Source: Labrenzia sp. VG12 (GTDB lineage Bacteria; Pseudomonadota; Alphaproteobacteria; Rhizobiales; Stappiaceae). Taken from it: a DNA stretch of 64,000 nt. The stretch is from assembly GCF_002237595.1 (NCBI RefSeq), contig NZ_CP022529.1, forward strand, positions 2,294,001 through 2,358,000. The letters run 5' to 3'. Shown here piece by piece: positions 1 through 7,310 of the stretch (position 1 is its first letter; the number at the start of each line of letters is the position of its first letter). The notes beneath the pieces are model-generated. The model did no database searches, was not told the origin of the DNA, and was given only the letters and a program-made list of their open reading frames with translations. The translations under genes were made by a program, and so were the position numbers.

Positions 1-1
1 G

Positions 2-775
2 GGCGCGGTCAGCCAGCAGATCGTCAAACTGGAACAGGAGCTTGATGCACCGCTGTTTGAACGGCGTGGCCGGCGGGTCTTCCTGACCGAAATAGGCGAG
101 GCCTATCTGAACCAGGTGAGCGGCTCCCTGGCCGACATCCGCAGCGTGACGGAAGACTTGTTCACCCGGCCTGAAACCGAGCGCGTCCGCCTTGCCTGTT
201 ATTCCCCGACCTTCGCGCATCTGTGGCTGGCACCCCGCCTCGGCGCGCTCTATGCGGATCTGCCCGGCATCGAGATCCAGATCAGCGTCAACTATCAGCT
301 GAACCCGAGCACTCCCGGCTCCTGGGACATCGTTTTTTCCTATGAGGATCTCGCCAGCTCGTCCGCCGGTTTTCTGCCCCTGTTCCGGGAGCGGATCGTT
401 GCGGTGGCAACACCGGAGCTTGCCGCTCTCTGGCCCTCGGAGTTGCCGGGAACGCCCTGCCTGATCCAGACCGCCGGACCACGTGGCACCTGGCAGTCCT
501 GGCTGGCCGCCGCCGGCCGGTCCTTGCCGGCACCGAGGTTTGCGCTCGTCAATTCCATGCACTGCGCCTTGCAGATGGCCACCGGCGGCACGGGTTTCGC
601 CCTTGGCGCCTACCCTTTCATAGAGGCGGAGCTTGAGAGCAGCCGCCTGCAGGTCATTGAACCCGAGGTCCAGCTCGCAGGCAGGCATCACGGCCTTGCC
701 GTGCCGGCGGGCGCCAGCGCCTCACAGCCGGTCAGGCGCGTCGTGGAATGGATCATGGACGCTGCCTTGATCTGA
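2..775 (+). CDS. LysR-family transcriptional regulator (5' end outside window)
   Basis: The reading frame is already open at base 2 and runs to a TGA at 773-775, so the start codon lies upstream. The first visible residues (GAVSQQIVKLEQEL, then LFERRGRRVFLT) are the recognition helix and wing of a LysR winged helix-turn-helix. The rest is a periplasmic-binding-protein-like effector domain. The missing N-terminus should be only about 25-30 residues. The style (SQQI, LFERRGRRVFLT, later GTGFALGAYPF) resembles the GcvA/AmpR-like subgroup. An internal methionine at 116 is not a credible start because it would drop the DNA-binding domain. It converges on the fbp gene with a 16-bp gap. Target genes cannot be told from here. 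Confidence 0.85.
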   Translation, partial: GAVSQQIVKLEQELDAPLFERRGRRVFLTEIGEAYLNQVSGSLADIRSVTEDLFTRPETERVRLACYSPTFAHLWLAPRLGALYADLPGIEIQISVNYQLNPSTPGSWDIVFSYEDLASSSAGFLPLFRERIVAVATPELAALWPSELPGTPCLIQTAGPRGTWQSWLAAAGRSLPAPRFALVNSMHCALQMATGGTGFALGAYPFIEAELESSRLQVIEPEVQLAGRHHGLAVPAGASASQPVRRVVEWIMDAALI

Positions 776-791
776 CCCGTGTCCCGCGCAG

Positions 792-1805
792 TCAATCACC
801 CGCTTCGTCGTGGTAGCGCTCGATCAGCTCGACCTCGTCCCGGCATCCCATGATCACGGAGATGCGCTGGTGATGCCCCGTCGGCTGAACATCCAGAATG
901 CGCTCCCACCCTGTTGAAGCACGGCCACCGGCCTGTTCGATGATGAAGCCCATCGGGTTTGCCTCGTAAAGCAAGCGCAGCTTGCCCCCCATATGGGCAT
1001 TGGCGGCATCTCTGGGATAGAGAAACACGCCGCCACGCATCAGGATCCGGTGAATCTCGGCGACCATCGACGCTGTCCAGCGCATGTTGAAGGTCTTGCC
1101 ACGGACACCGTCCTCACCGTCGATGCACTCTTCGACATACCGCCGGACGGGAGCATTCCAGCTGCGAAAGCGCGAAGCATTGATGGCAAATTCTCCGGTC
1201 TCAGCCGGCAGTTTCATATCCGGGAAAGTCAGGAGGAACTCTCCCGAGCCGATCTTGTGAGTGAAGCCGTTGACACCCTGCCCCGTTGAAAAGACCAGCG
1301 AAGTGGACGGGCCGTATAGCGAATATCCCGCACAGATCTGTTCACTGCCCCTGATCAGGACCGCCTCGTTGCTGAGCTCAGACAGGTCCTCCTCCAGTTC
1401 GACGACGGAAAAGATAGACCCGACCGACAGATTGACATTCAGGTTGGAGGACCCGTCAAGCGGATCGAAATAGACCAGATAATCGCCCTTCCTCGGCCGG
1501 TCTTTCAACCAGATGACCTCGTCGATTTCTTCAGAGACCAAAGCCGCCACCCGCGCACAGTTGGAACAGTGACTGAGGAAGATGTCATTGGCGATGACAT
1601 CGAGCTGTTTTTGGGTTTCGCCCTGCACGTTCTCCGTTTCCGCAGCGCCCAGAATATCGAGGAAGGGACCGTTGCGGATCTGATGGGCGATGATGCGGCA
1701 CGATGTGGCGATGTCTTCCAAGAGCAGCATCATGTCCTGATCGAGCCCGTGTTTCTCCTTTTCCTGCAGAAGGAACTTGCGAAGCGTCAGGCGATCGATG
1801 GTCAT
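792..1805 (-). CDS. fbp: Class I fructose-1,6-bisphosphatase
   Basis: This 337-residue cytoplasmic enzyme hydrolyses fructose 1,6-bisphosphate to fructose 6-phosphate in gluconeogenesis or the Calvin cycle. The length is normal for class I FBPase. Metal and phosphate-binding elements are visible: SEEID near residues 91-95 and the signature FDPLDGSSNLNVN near 113-125, with a C-terminal LRLLYEANPMGFIIEQAGG segment typical of the family. The ATG at 1805 is preceded by GGGAAATGTCACC, a usable ribosome-binding region. It is convergent with the LysR gene and divergent from the next gene. No carbon-fixation genes are seen here, so gluconeogenic use is the simpler reading. Confidence 0.96.
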   Translation of the reverse strand: MTIDRLTLRKFLLQEKEKHGLDQDMMLLLEDIATSCRIIAHQIRNGPFLDILGAAETENVQGETQKQLDVIANDIFLSHCSNCARVAALVSEEIDEVIWLKDRPRKGDYLVYFDPLDGSSNLNVNLSVGSIFSVVELEEDLSELSNEAVLIRGSEQICAGYSLYGPSTSLVFSTGQGVNGFTHKIGSGEFLLTFPDMKLPAETGEFAINASRFRSWNAPVRRYVEECIDGEDGVRGKTFNMRWTASMVAEIHRILMRGGVFLYPRDAANAHMGGKLRLLYEANPMGFIIEQAGGRASTGWERILDVQPTGHHQRISVIMGCRDEVELIERYHDEAGD

Positions 1806-2031
1806 GGTGACATTTCCCGTTGATGTGCTGCCCTCTCCCTAAATGCCGGGCAGACGAAAAGCCAGAACTTCATGCAGCCCGGTCAGCACAGGCACCGGGT
1901 TATCCTCCCCGGCAAATCTTGCCGCCCCTTGCCCTGCTCTGTGCATATCCGCAAAGGAATCAGCCGGCCGAATTGCTGGTGTCACGGCGAAGGCGCAGGG
2001 TTGCAGTGCTGTACGACCGAAAGAGGGCACC

Positions 2032-3324
2032 ATGGCAACTCGGGACATGCTGGCGGGCCAGCAGCAGCTGGCGCTTGAAGAACAGTCGGAGCGCTGCCTG
2101 CCGCCGACCTACGCAAATTACGAATGGACGGGCGAAGGCCTTTGTGAACGCTCCGGCAGCGACACGATCCTCTATTCCTATTGGGACCGGCCCTTTGCCT
2201 GCACGATCCGGCGCCAGCACCGTGACCCGGAGGACTTTCTGCCTGCCTGGGCCTTGCTCGACGCTCCCGACTATGGCCGCATCGCAACAGAAAAGAGCGT
2301 CCTGGCGCATCACCCCAGGACATTGGGCACAGGCATTGCTGCGGGCCCTGGCGCGGAGAAGGCCCTAACGGAATACATCGCAACACTCCCCCGCCTGCTC
2401 GTCTCTCTCGCCGCGCCGTTCGGCGCGCAGCAATGGCTGCTGCTGGACCTTTTCCGGCGCGCGCCGGGTCTCTGGAAACAGGTCCACCGCCAGACGGCGT
2501 TCGGCCGCCTGGGCACTTTGTCGCTGACCTTGGAGCTCTTCTGCGCCGCCGGACGAACCGCACCGCGGCAGCGCCAGGCCTTTGCCGATACTCTGAACCT
2601 GGAAACGCGGGAAACGCTTCTGCACCGGTTTCTCAAGACAACGCCGCCTCCGGCCCTGCTGGCATTTCTGGAACAGTTCCCGCCGGGCAGCGACCTGCTC
2701 GATGAGCGCTGCATCAAGTCGGCGCTTTCCCAGGCTGGCGCGCCTCAGGTATCCGAAGACCTCGCACGCCTGCAACAGCGGTCTTTCAGCGCAATCCTGT
2801 CAGAGACGGAGTGGGCCGGCATGACACATGTCCAGGCCCTGATCGACCAGGGGGTACCCCTGCCCCGCTTGATCGCCACGATCAAGTCCGGCCTGCGCAA
2901 CCTGACAGCCTCGGAACGGCCGGCTGCCCTGGCCGGCCTCAAGAAGATACAGGCCCCCCAGGCCTTGCAATGGTGGTTGATGCACTGGACCACACTGGCC
3001 GGCCGCAGCCGCACCTTTCCGGCACCGCCAATTCCGTCGGCACCGATGCTGATCCCGCTCGGCAATGCTGCCGAGCTGCACCAGGAAAGCCAGCGCATGC
3101 GCAACGGCGTCGACCGGTTTCTCGCCGATGTCCTGGCGGGAGACCTTTATTTCTATCACTACGACGGCCACCCGGCCGCCACGATCTGCCTCGCGGCTAC
3201 CGGGACGAACGACTGGCTGCTCCTGGAAGTGCTGGGGGAAGACGGCACGCATCTTCAGGACGGAACCTGTCAGGAGATTGTGCCCTCTTTGATTTCGCAG
3301 GACGCCTTGAAGGGATACGCCTGA
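2032..3324 (+). CDS. Unassigned 430-residue protein
   Basis: I do not recognise this protein with confidence. The frame is open from 1843, but the ATG at 2032 (MATRDMLAGQQQL) follows AGAGGGCACC and is the better start. The protein is mostly alpha-helical by composition, with many Leu/Ala and no signal peptide or membrane segment. The C-terminal part (about residues 345-430) has MRNGVDRFLADVLAGDLYFY followed by ATICLA and WLLLEVLGEDG. This loosely recalls the C-terminal module of PcfJ-like proteins, where a cysteine-free variant of a short alpha/beta unit recurs. That resemblance is weak. Codon use and GC match the surrounding chromosome, so it looks like a resident gene. Confidence 0.7.
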   Translation: MATRDMLAGQQQLALEEQSERCLPPTYANYEWTGEGLCERSGSDTILYSYWDRPFACTIRRQHRDPEDFLPAWALLDAPDYGRIATEKSVLAHHPRTLGTGIAAGPGAEKALTEYIATLPRLLVSLAAPFGAQQWLLLDLFRRAPGLWKQVHRQTAFGRLGTLSLTLELFCAAGRTAPRQRQAFADTLNLETRETLLHRFLKTTPPPALLAFLEQFPPGSDLLDERCIKSALSQAGAPQVSEDLARLQQRSFSAILSETEWAGMTHVQALIDQGVPLPRLIATIKSGLRNLTASERPAALAGLKKIQAPQALQWWLMHWTTLAGRSRTFPAPPIPSAPMLIPLGNAAELHQESQRMRNGVDRFLADVLAGDLYFYHYDGHPAATICLAATGTNDWLLLEVLGEDGTHLQDGTCQEIVPSLISQDALKGYA

Positions 3325-3451
3325 CCTCCTGAAAACTTACAATGCAAAATCACGCGGTTTCTTTGAGCGCCTTCCTGACAATCGTGTCCTAGGATCGCTT
3401 CAACGGCTCACAAGCCGGAAGTGACGACACGAGCATTGCAGGAGGCGCCCT

Positions 3452-3682
3452 ATGTCAGACACATCCCCGAGGATCGACCTTTCCGTCATCTGGAACAGGC
3501 TTTCAGAGAAGGAAACGGTTCCGTTCTGCAGCGGCATGGTCATCCCGACGGCAGACACGGACGACCACGACGTTTTCCCGTCGGCAGACCGTCTTTTCTG
3601 CCAGATCCTCGTCTACGAACAATCGCATGGATCTCGACACATCACTGTGTCTGCACGCGACGGGGCGATACAAGCCTGTTGA
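3452..3682 (+). CDS. Small unassigned protein, 76 residues
   Basis: The ATG at 3452 is preceded by a strong AGGAGG (about 3440-3445), which is the main reason to believe this short frame. The product (starts MSDTSPRIDLSVIW) has no signal peptide or membrane helix and no motif I recognise. The GC content is normal for the region. It lies 127 bp after the 430-residue gene and 79 bp before the CII-like regulator on the same strand. A spurious frame is possible, but the Shine-Dalgarno match argues for translation. Confidence 0.5.
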   Translation: MSDTSPRIDLSVIWNRLSEKETVPFCSGMVIPTADTDDHDVFPSADRLFCQILVYEQSHGSRHITVSARDGAIQAC

Positions 3683-3761
3683 ACAAGCCCGGCAGGGGCT
3701 TTGTTCACGGGCATGACATTCGCTAGTCTTTTGACTGAAAAACAAGATGGGCAGGGGCGGA

Positions 3762-4253
3762 ATGGACAATCGGGAAACGAAAGCAGGAACCGTGCTTCCT
3801 GAAGCGGATCGCGGCCGGGCCTTCGCGAATCTGGTTCACCGCACCCTGACGGGCCGCGGAAAGTCCGAACTGGACCGGGTCGCGGACGAAATGGGCATGA
3901 GCTACGCCGCGTTCTACAATCGGCTCCGCCATGCCACACCCTTCTCCGCAGACGAAATCCAGCGACTGCTGATCGTGGTCGACGATCCGATCATCGCCGA
4001 TTTCCTGCTCGCAGGCACACCCTATATTCCGGCTGAACGACAGATCGGGCCGGACACGGCGTCATTTGAGGAAAATCTTGCGCGCGGTGCGGAACGGATC
4101 GTGATCGAAGCAGCTGACGTGCTGCGCGCGGCCCATGAGGCCCTGGTCGACAATCACATTGACCACCGCGAGGAAATCACCATCCGCGAAGCCATTCGCG
4201 AAGCGGAACGCGCGCTCCTGTCGTTGCGCGGTCATCTCGATGCTTTGCGCTGA
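3762..4253 (+). CDS. Putative phage-CII/CP76-like helix-turn-helix regulator
   Basis: A 163-residue protein if it begins at the ATG at 3762, which follows GCAGGGGCGGA. An ATG at 3747 lacks a Shine-Dalgarno sequence. Residues about 20-60 (VHRTLTGRGKSELDRVADE, then MSYAAFYNRL) read as a helix-turn-helix. The C-terminal half is a long helical region rich in Glu/Arg/Ala. The overall plan resembles the phage regulatory protein CII (CP76) family of Gram-negative bacteria, which are small DNA-binding regulators. That assignment is inference. It is the last GC-rich gene before the AT-rich islet, whose left edge falls within a few bases of this stop codon. Confidence 0.55.
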   Translation: MDNRETKAGTVLPEADRGRAFANLVHRTLTGRGKSELDRVADEMGMSYAAFYNRLRHATPFSADEIQRLLIVVDDPIIADFLLAGTPYIPAERQIGPDTASFEENLARGAERIVIEAADVLRAAHEALVDNHIDHREEITIREAIREAERALLSLRGHLDALR

Positions 4254-4984
4254 AAATGGTGTGAGAATGCCAACCTGTAAGCCACGCGCCTAGACGCAAT
4301 AGCCTTGCCGCTGCCCCTTCGGAAATGCTTTGACATCGAGAACTCCGACTTTCGACATAGATCAGCGGACACCCAGAAACACGCAAGTTCTGTCGACCGA
4401 CTTTACTACAGAGACACTCTCTACCCTTGGTGGAACTAGATTAGCACTTCGAGGGTTAAAAACTGCGCAGATAGCAACGGAACATATATAAATGAACGCA
4501 GCGGCCGTTTCCTAGGGGAACTGACCGGGAATAATAGGCTTTGGGTACTATATTTTTCTCGCAATTTACGCAGGCCACCCGAGCGCCACACCCAGCATAA
4601 AGAAGCTTCGGACAGGAAACTCGGCACGGTAATGATTGCATTGCCGACCAACATGTCGCCGACAAACAAGGTCAATCCGCAACTACCCTTTAAGTACAAA
4701 GAAGAGTTCCTCGCGTGGCGCTTAAGAACTATGTCCAGTTCCTCGACCGCAAGGGCGCTAAGCGCGTCGCTCAGTATGCCAGTTTCGACGCAAGGAAATC
4801 ATTCCGCCTGACTGTGAATATCCTTCCATGAGTTTGCGCCCCCAGCCAGAGCCCTGCCTGTCCACGCCGGACTCCACTGCCTCTATCGCTGGCGAGAGCG
4901 ACGACAACCCACCAGAATCGTCAAAATTGAGGCCACGGTAACCGAGACTTCCGCAACCACAATTCTAATACGCACCAAATTCCC
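4254..4984. other. AT-rich gene-free stretch with a possible decayed fragment
   Basis: About 730 bases with no convincing gene. Base composition drops sharply after 4253. One short frame with a GTG at 4715 to TGA at 4829-4831 would encode 38 residues (begins MALKNYVQFLDRKGAKR). It reads like part of a larger protein and may be a remnant. I cannot name it. Frames on the other strand here have no start-site support. Confidence 0.5.
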
Positions 4985-5013
4985 TTGATAGCTACAGTTT
5001 GTTTTTGTAACCT
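4985..5013 (+). promoter_or_regulatory. Candidate sigma-70-type promoter of the islet operon
   Basis: TTGATA at 4985-4990, a 17-bp spacer, and TAACCT at 5008-5013. It lies 31 bases ahead of the TTG start codon at 5044. Position and spacing fit; the -10 match is mediocre. Confidence 0.4.
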
Positions 5014-5043
5014 CAGATTGTTTTGTCAAATGAGGAGGCTAAG

Positions 5044-5319
5044 TTGACTTTTAAAATTGATGAACGCGTAGTAATTCCCGTCAAACTAGACACGGGTAAG
5101 GTGTCTGAGATCCTTGCGGAGAAGATATACAAAGTCCTTCGTGATACCAATGGAGAAGAAGGAAACTTTGAAGAAGGTGACCTTGAGAAAATACCAATGG
5201 AAAAGAAAAGAGTCCATTTTCAAGGATTCTATTGCATAATGTTTACTTTTGAAAGAGCAGGAACACACTACCTTAGCCTTCAAGCTTACACAAATTCAGG
5301 CTCGCGAATTCGCGGATGA
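5044..5319 (+). CDS. Unassigned 91-residue protein of AT-rich islet
   Basis: The frame is open from a TTG at 5023, but the TTG at 5044 has GAGGAGG at 5032-5038 five bases ahead, so I take 5044 (begins MTFKIDERVVIPVKL). The product is small, acidic and soluble, with alternating hydrophobic strands suggesting a compact alpha/beta or beta fold. No family is recognised. The stop codon overlaps the next start (ATGA at 5316-5319), so the two genes should be translationally coupled. Base composition is far more AT-rich than the chromosome, which indicates acquisition by transfer. Confidence 0.6.
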   Translation: MTFKIDERVVIPVKLDTGKVSEILAEKIYKVLRDTNGEEGNFEEGDLEKIPMEKKRVHFQGFYCIMFTFERAGTHYLSLQAYTNSGSRIRG

Positions 5320-5813
5320 TAAATCCATTTAACCCCTTTTTCTCTGTATCGGATAAGACAGCAGGCTTTGGAAACAAAGCCGTTATCTTTTCCGCAATAG
5401 CACTCGTATCTTCCAAGTACAGCTTAAAACTCTCCAAGATACCTTTCGTTAACTTGGAAATCCCTAAAGAAATATCGCTACCCACATCAGGAATATTCTC
5501 CCTTCTTAGCATATATTTCCTAATTCTTTTTCTTACTAACTATTTTGAAGAAGTGGCATCATTTGAGAACGAAGAGTACAATAAAATATTAGAAGGCATG
5601 GACACCCAGTCCGACGACTCAGCCAAATCCGCCCTACAAAGAAAATTGGAAAACGATGTTCGAAGTCGAATCAGCGAGAATATTCATGTGTGGAAGTTTT
5701 TTGGTCAAATACAGACAATTCTTAATTTTTTGCTACCAGTCACCGTCTGTGGATACACAGTAGTTTTCGACTGGCACAATATTATTGGCACCTTTGAAAA
5801 ACTATTCACATGA
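5316..5813 (+). CDS. Unassigned membrane protein, 165 residues, AT-rich islet
   Basis: This is the second gene of the islet operon, sharing ATGA with the gene before it. Hydrophobic segments are visible around residues 20-35 (weak), 58-75 (SLLSIYFLILFLTNYF) and 135-153 (ILNFLLPVTVCGYTVVF), with a charged helical stretch between them rich in Glu, Lys and Ser. This looks like a two- or three-pass inner-membrane protein with a cytoplasmic or periplasmic loop of roughly 60 residues. No family is recognised. A small soluble protein coupled to a small membrane protein is a common plan in toxin/effector and phage-defence modules, but nothing in the sequence proves that role. Confidence 0.6.
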   Translation: MINPFNPFFSVSDKTAGFGNKAVIFSAIALVSSKYSLKLSKIPFVNLEIPKEISLPTSGIFSLLSIYFLILFLTNYFEEVASFENEEYNKILEGMDTQSDDSAKSALQRKLENDVRSRISENIHVWKFFGQIQTILNFLLPVTVCGYTVVFDWHNIIGTFEKLFT

Positions 5814-5854
5814 GTTATACTTTTCACAGAATCAACAAGTTACAGGAGTGCGAG

Positions 5855-6082
5855 ATGCCTCAAACTGTTGAATTTACGTTCCATACAACAGCGGGTGAGA
5901 TTGTGCGTGGCCATCGCTTTATCAACCCAGACGATACAGTTGGCGGTTGGGTGGCAGATAGTGCTGTAATTGCACCTGGTTCATTCGTAGAACTAGATGC
6001 GATTGTTGGACCATCCGCAGAAGTTGGCCCTGGTCGAATTGTACGGAATGGCACCTTTCTTCAAGAAGGTGAGAAGTATTAA
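5855..6082 (+). CDS. Small protein with hexapeptide-like repeats, 75 residues
   Basis: The frame is open from 5810, overlapping the previous stop, but the ATG at 5855 follows AGGAG at 5844-5848 with a six-base gap and is the better start (begins MPQTVEFTFHT). From about residue 28 it has short repeats of the type GGWVADSAVIAPGSFVEL and AIVGPSAEVGPG, which resemble the left-handed beta-helix (hexapeptide) pattern of acyltransferase-type folds. It is much too short to be an enzyme of that class. It is the last gene of the AT-rich operon and its base composition is somewhat higher in GC than its two neighbours. Confidence 0.55.
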   Translation: MPQTVEFTFHTTAGEIVRGHRFINPDDTVGGWVADSAVIAPGSFVELDAIVGPSAEVGPGRIVRNGTFLQEGEKY

Positions 6083-6566
6083 ATAGCCGACTCAGTGTCG
6101 CCAGCACCTTACCCCCTCTCCACTGTTTGGGGTTTTTCTAAAATTTTGCCGTTCACTAAATAGCAAACATTCTCTAAATTCACATTGACGAACGCAGCAG
6201 CCGACGCATGACTGGCGTTGGACAGATATTGCATTGCTCAAACGATACTCTAGCCACGCGAGTGCATCGCCGGTCAGGCTCAGGGTTCGGCAGCCTCTTA
6301 ACGTAAACCTAGCACACAAGAGCAAACTATCGTGACCCACAATACAGTGTGATGAGCGAATGGTCCTCCTTAACAGAAGAGTAAATCCCCTTCCTTTCCC
6401 ACACCAGCAGACCAGAGCAAATTTCCGGAACTATGAGATATTTGTGAACTTATGGTGCAGGCAGTGCAGAACAAGGTGTTCTCCGGCCCCGCTTTTCGAT
6501 CAAGCTAAACCATTTCCGCAACTAGCGAGAGTCGAACAAAGGCAGTTATCAAGACTGCTTGAAAAA
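6083..6566. other. Gene-free spacer between islet genes and tRNA-Lys
   Basis: About 480 bases without a supported gene on either strand. No terminator hairpin with a clear T-run is seen after 6082. The right edge is the 3' end of the tRNA gene, the usual target site of integrative elements. Confidence 0.5.
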
Positions 6567-6642
<76 letters not shown>

Positions 6643-6692
6643 ATCTACGGCGGAAGGGCCGCTTTGGGCAGCGGCGCGCCGGATTGCGGGTG

Positions 6693-6719
6693 TATATACC
6701 GCGCCCTTCCCCAAGGCAA
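6693..6719 (-). promoter_or_regulatory. Candidate tRNA-Lys promoter
   Basis: On the minus strand, TATATA (6693-6698) could serve as -10 with TTGCCT (6714-6719) as -35 and a 15-bp spacer. It lies about 50 bases ahead of the mature tRNA 5' end. The spacing is short, so this is tentative. Confidence 0.3.
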
Positions 6720-6872
6720 TGGGCTTTGTGACACTTTTTTGTCAAAGCCGCCATGCGCTTAACGCAGATCGCTCATGAATTGACGCAAACGGAAGGATTG
6801 CACAAATGCAACGCCCTCAACGAAACTTTCAAAAACATCTGAAAACTTTGGCGCAATAAATGAAATTAAGGC

Positions 6873-6901
6873 TTGACCGGTTCAGACCGCCTGACTAGTG
6901 T
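6873..6901 (+). promoter_or_regulatory. Candidate promoter of the ilvBN leader transcript
   Basis: TTGACC at 6873-6878, a 17-bp spacer, then TAGTGT at 6896-6901. Transcription from here would cover the leader peptide at 7069 and the attenuator at 7155-7179 before reaching ilvB. Confidence 0.45.
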
Positions 6902-7068
6902 GCGCCGCATCAAGCCCGGACGGACGTGACGGGTTGATGCCGGAATCGCCCTAGAAGGTGCAGACAGAACAATGTCTTGTACGCAGTTTTGAAGGTGGGG
7001 CCGGCGGGGCCACCCGAAAACACTGTCCAGAGGCCTTCTGGCCTGCAGCATCAAGGGACCGGGACGAC

Positions 7069-7125
7069 ATGGCGATGTCGCTCATTCTAATCGTAGTAGG
7101 AAAGCGCGCCTCCGCAGCGGGTTGA
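7069..7125 (+). CDS. ilvB leader peptide (attenuation control)
   Basis: An 18-codon frame, MAMSLILIVVGKRASAAG then TGA. A second in-frame ATG is at 7075. Residues 5-10 (Leu-Ile-Leu-Ile-Val-Val) are a solid run of all three branched-chain amino acids, directly upstream of an intrinsic terminator and ilvB. A purine-rich AAGGGA at 7053-7058 may serve as the ribosome-binding site. This is the classic plan of a transcription-attenuation leader: ribosome stalling at the Leu/Ile/Val codons would prevent the terminator from forming. The isoleucine and leucine codons include CTA and ATC. Confidence 0.85.
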   Translation: MAMSLILIVVGKRASAAG

Positions 7126-7154
7126 ACCCCGTACGGACCAGATGGCGCGCGACC

Positions 7155-7179
7155 AAGGCTCCCCGAGGGGCCTTTTTTT
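7155..7179 (+). terminator. Attenuator terminator ahead of ilvB
   Basis: Stem AAGGCTCCCC (7155-7164) pairs with GGGGCCTT (7167-7174) with one bulged T, followed by a T-run through 7179. Upstream, GCGCGCC (7104-7110, inside the leader peptide frame) can pair with GGCGCGC (7144-7150), giving the extra hairpin expected of an attenuator. It ends about 130 bases before the ilvB start codon. Confidence 0.8.
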
Positions 7180-7310
7180 GTACCCGCCCTCTGAAGCCGC
7201 CCTTTCCTTCCGCGTAGACCGGACCTTTGACGCTACAGGCGACAGGGCCAGAACATAAAGACGACGAGAGCCAAGGCCCGAAAGACGGGCAAAATGCAAG
7301 GACGGAACGA

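Noticed and set aside
6092..6340. 82-codon minus-strand frame in the AT-rich islet
   Set aside because: Cysteine/arginine-rich random-like composition and no start signal.
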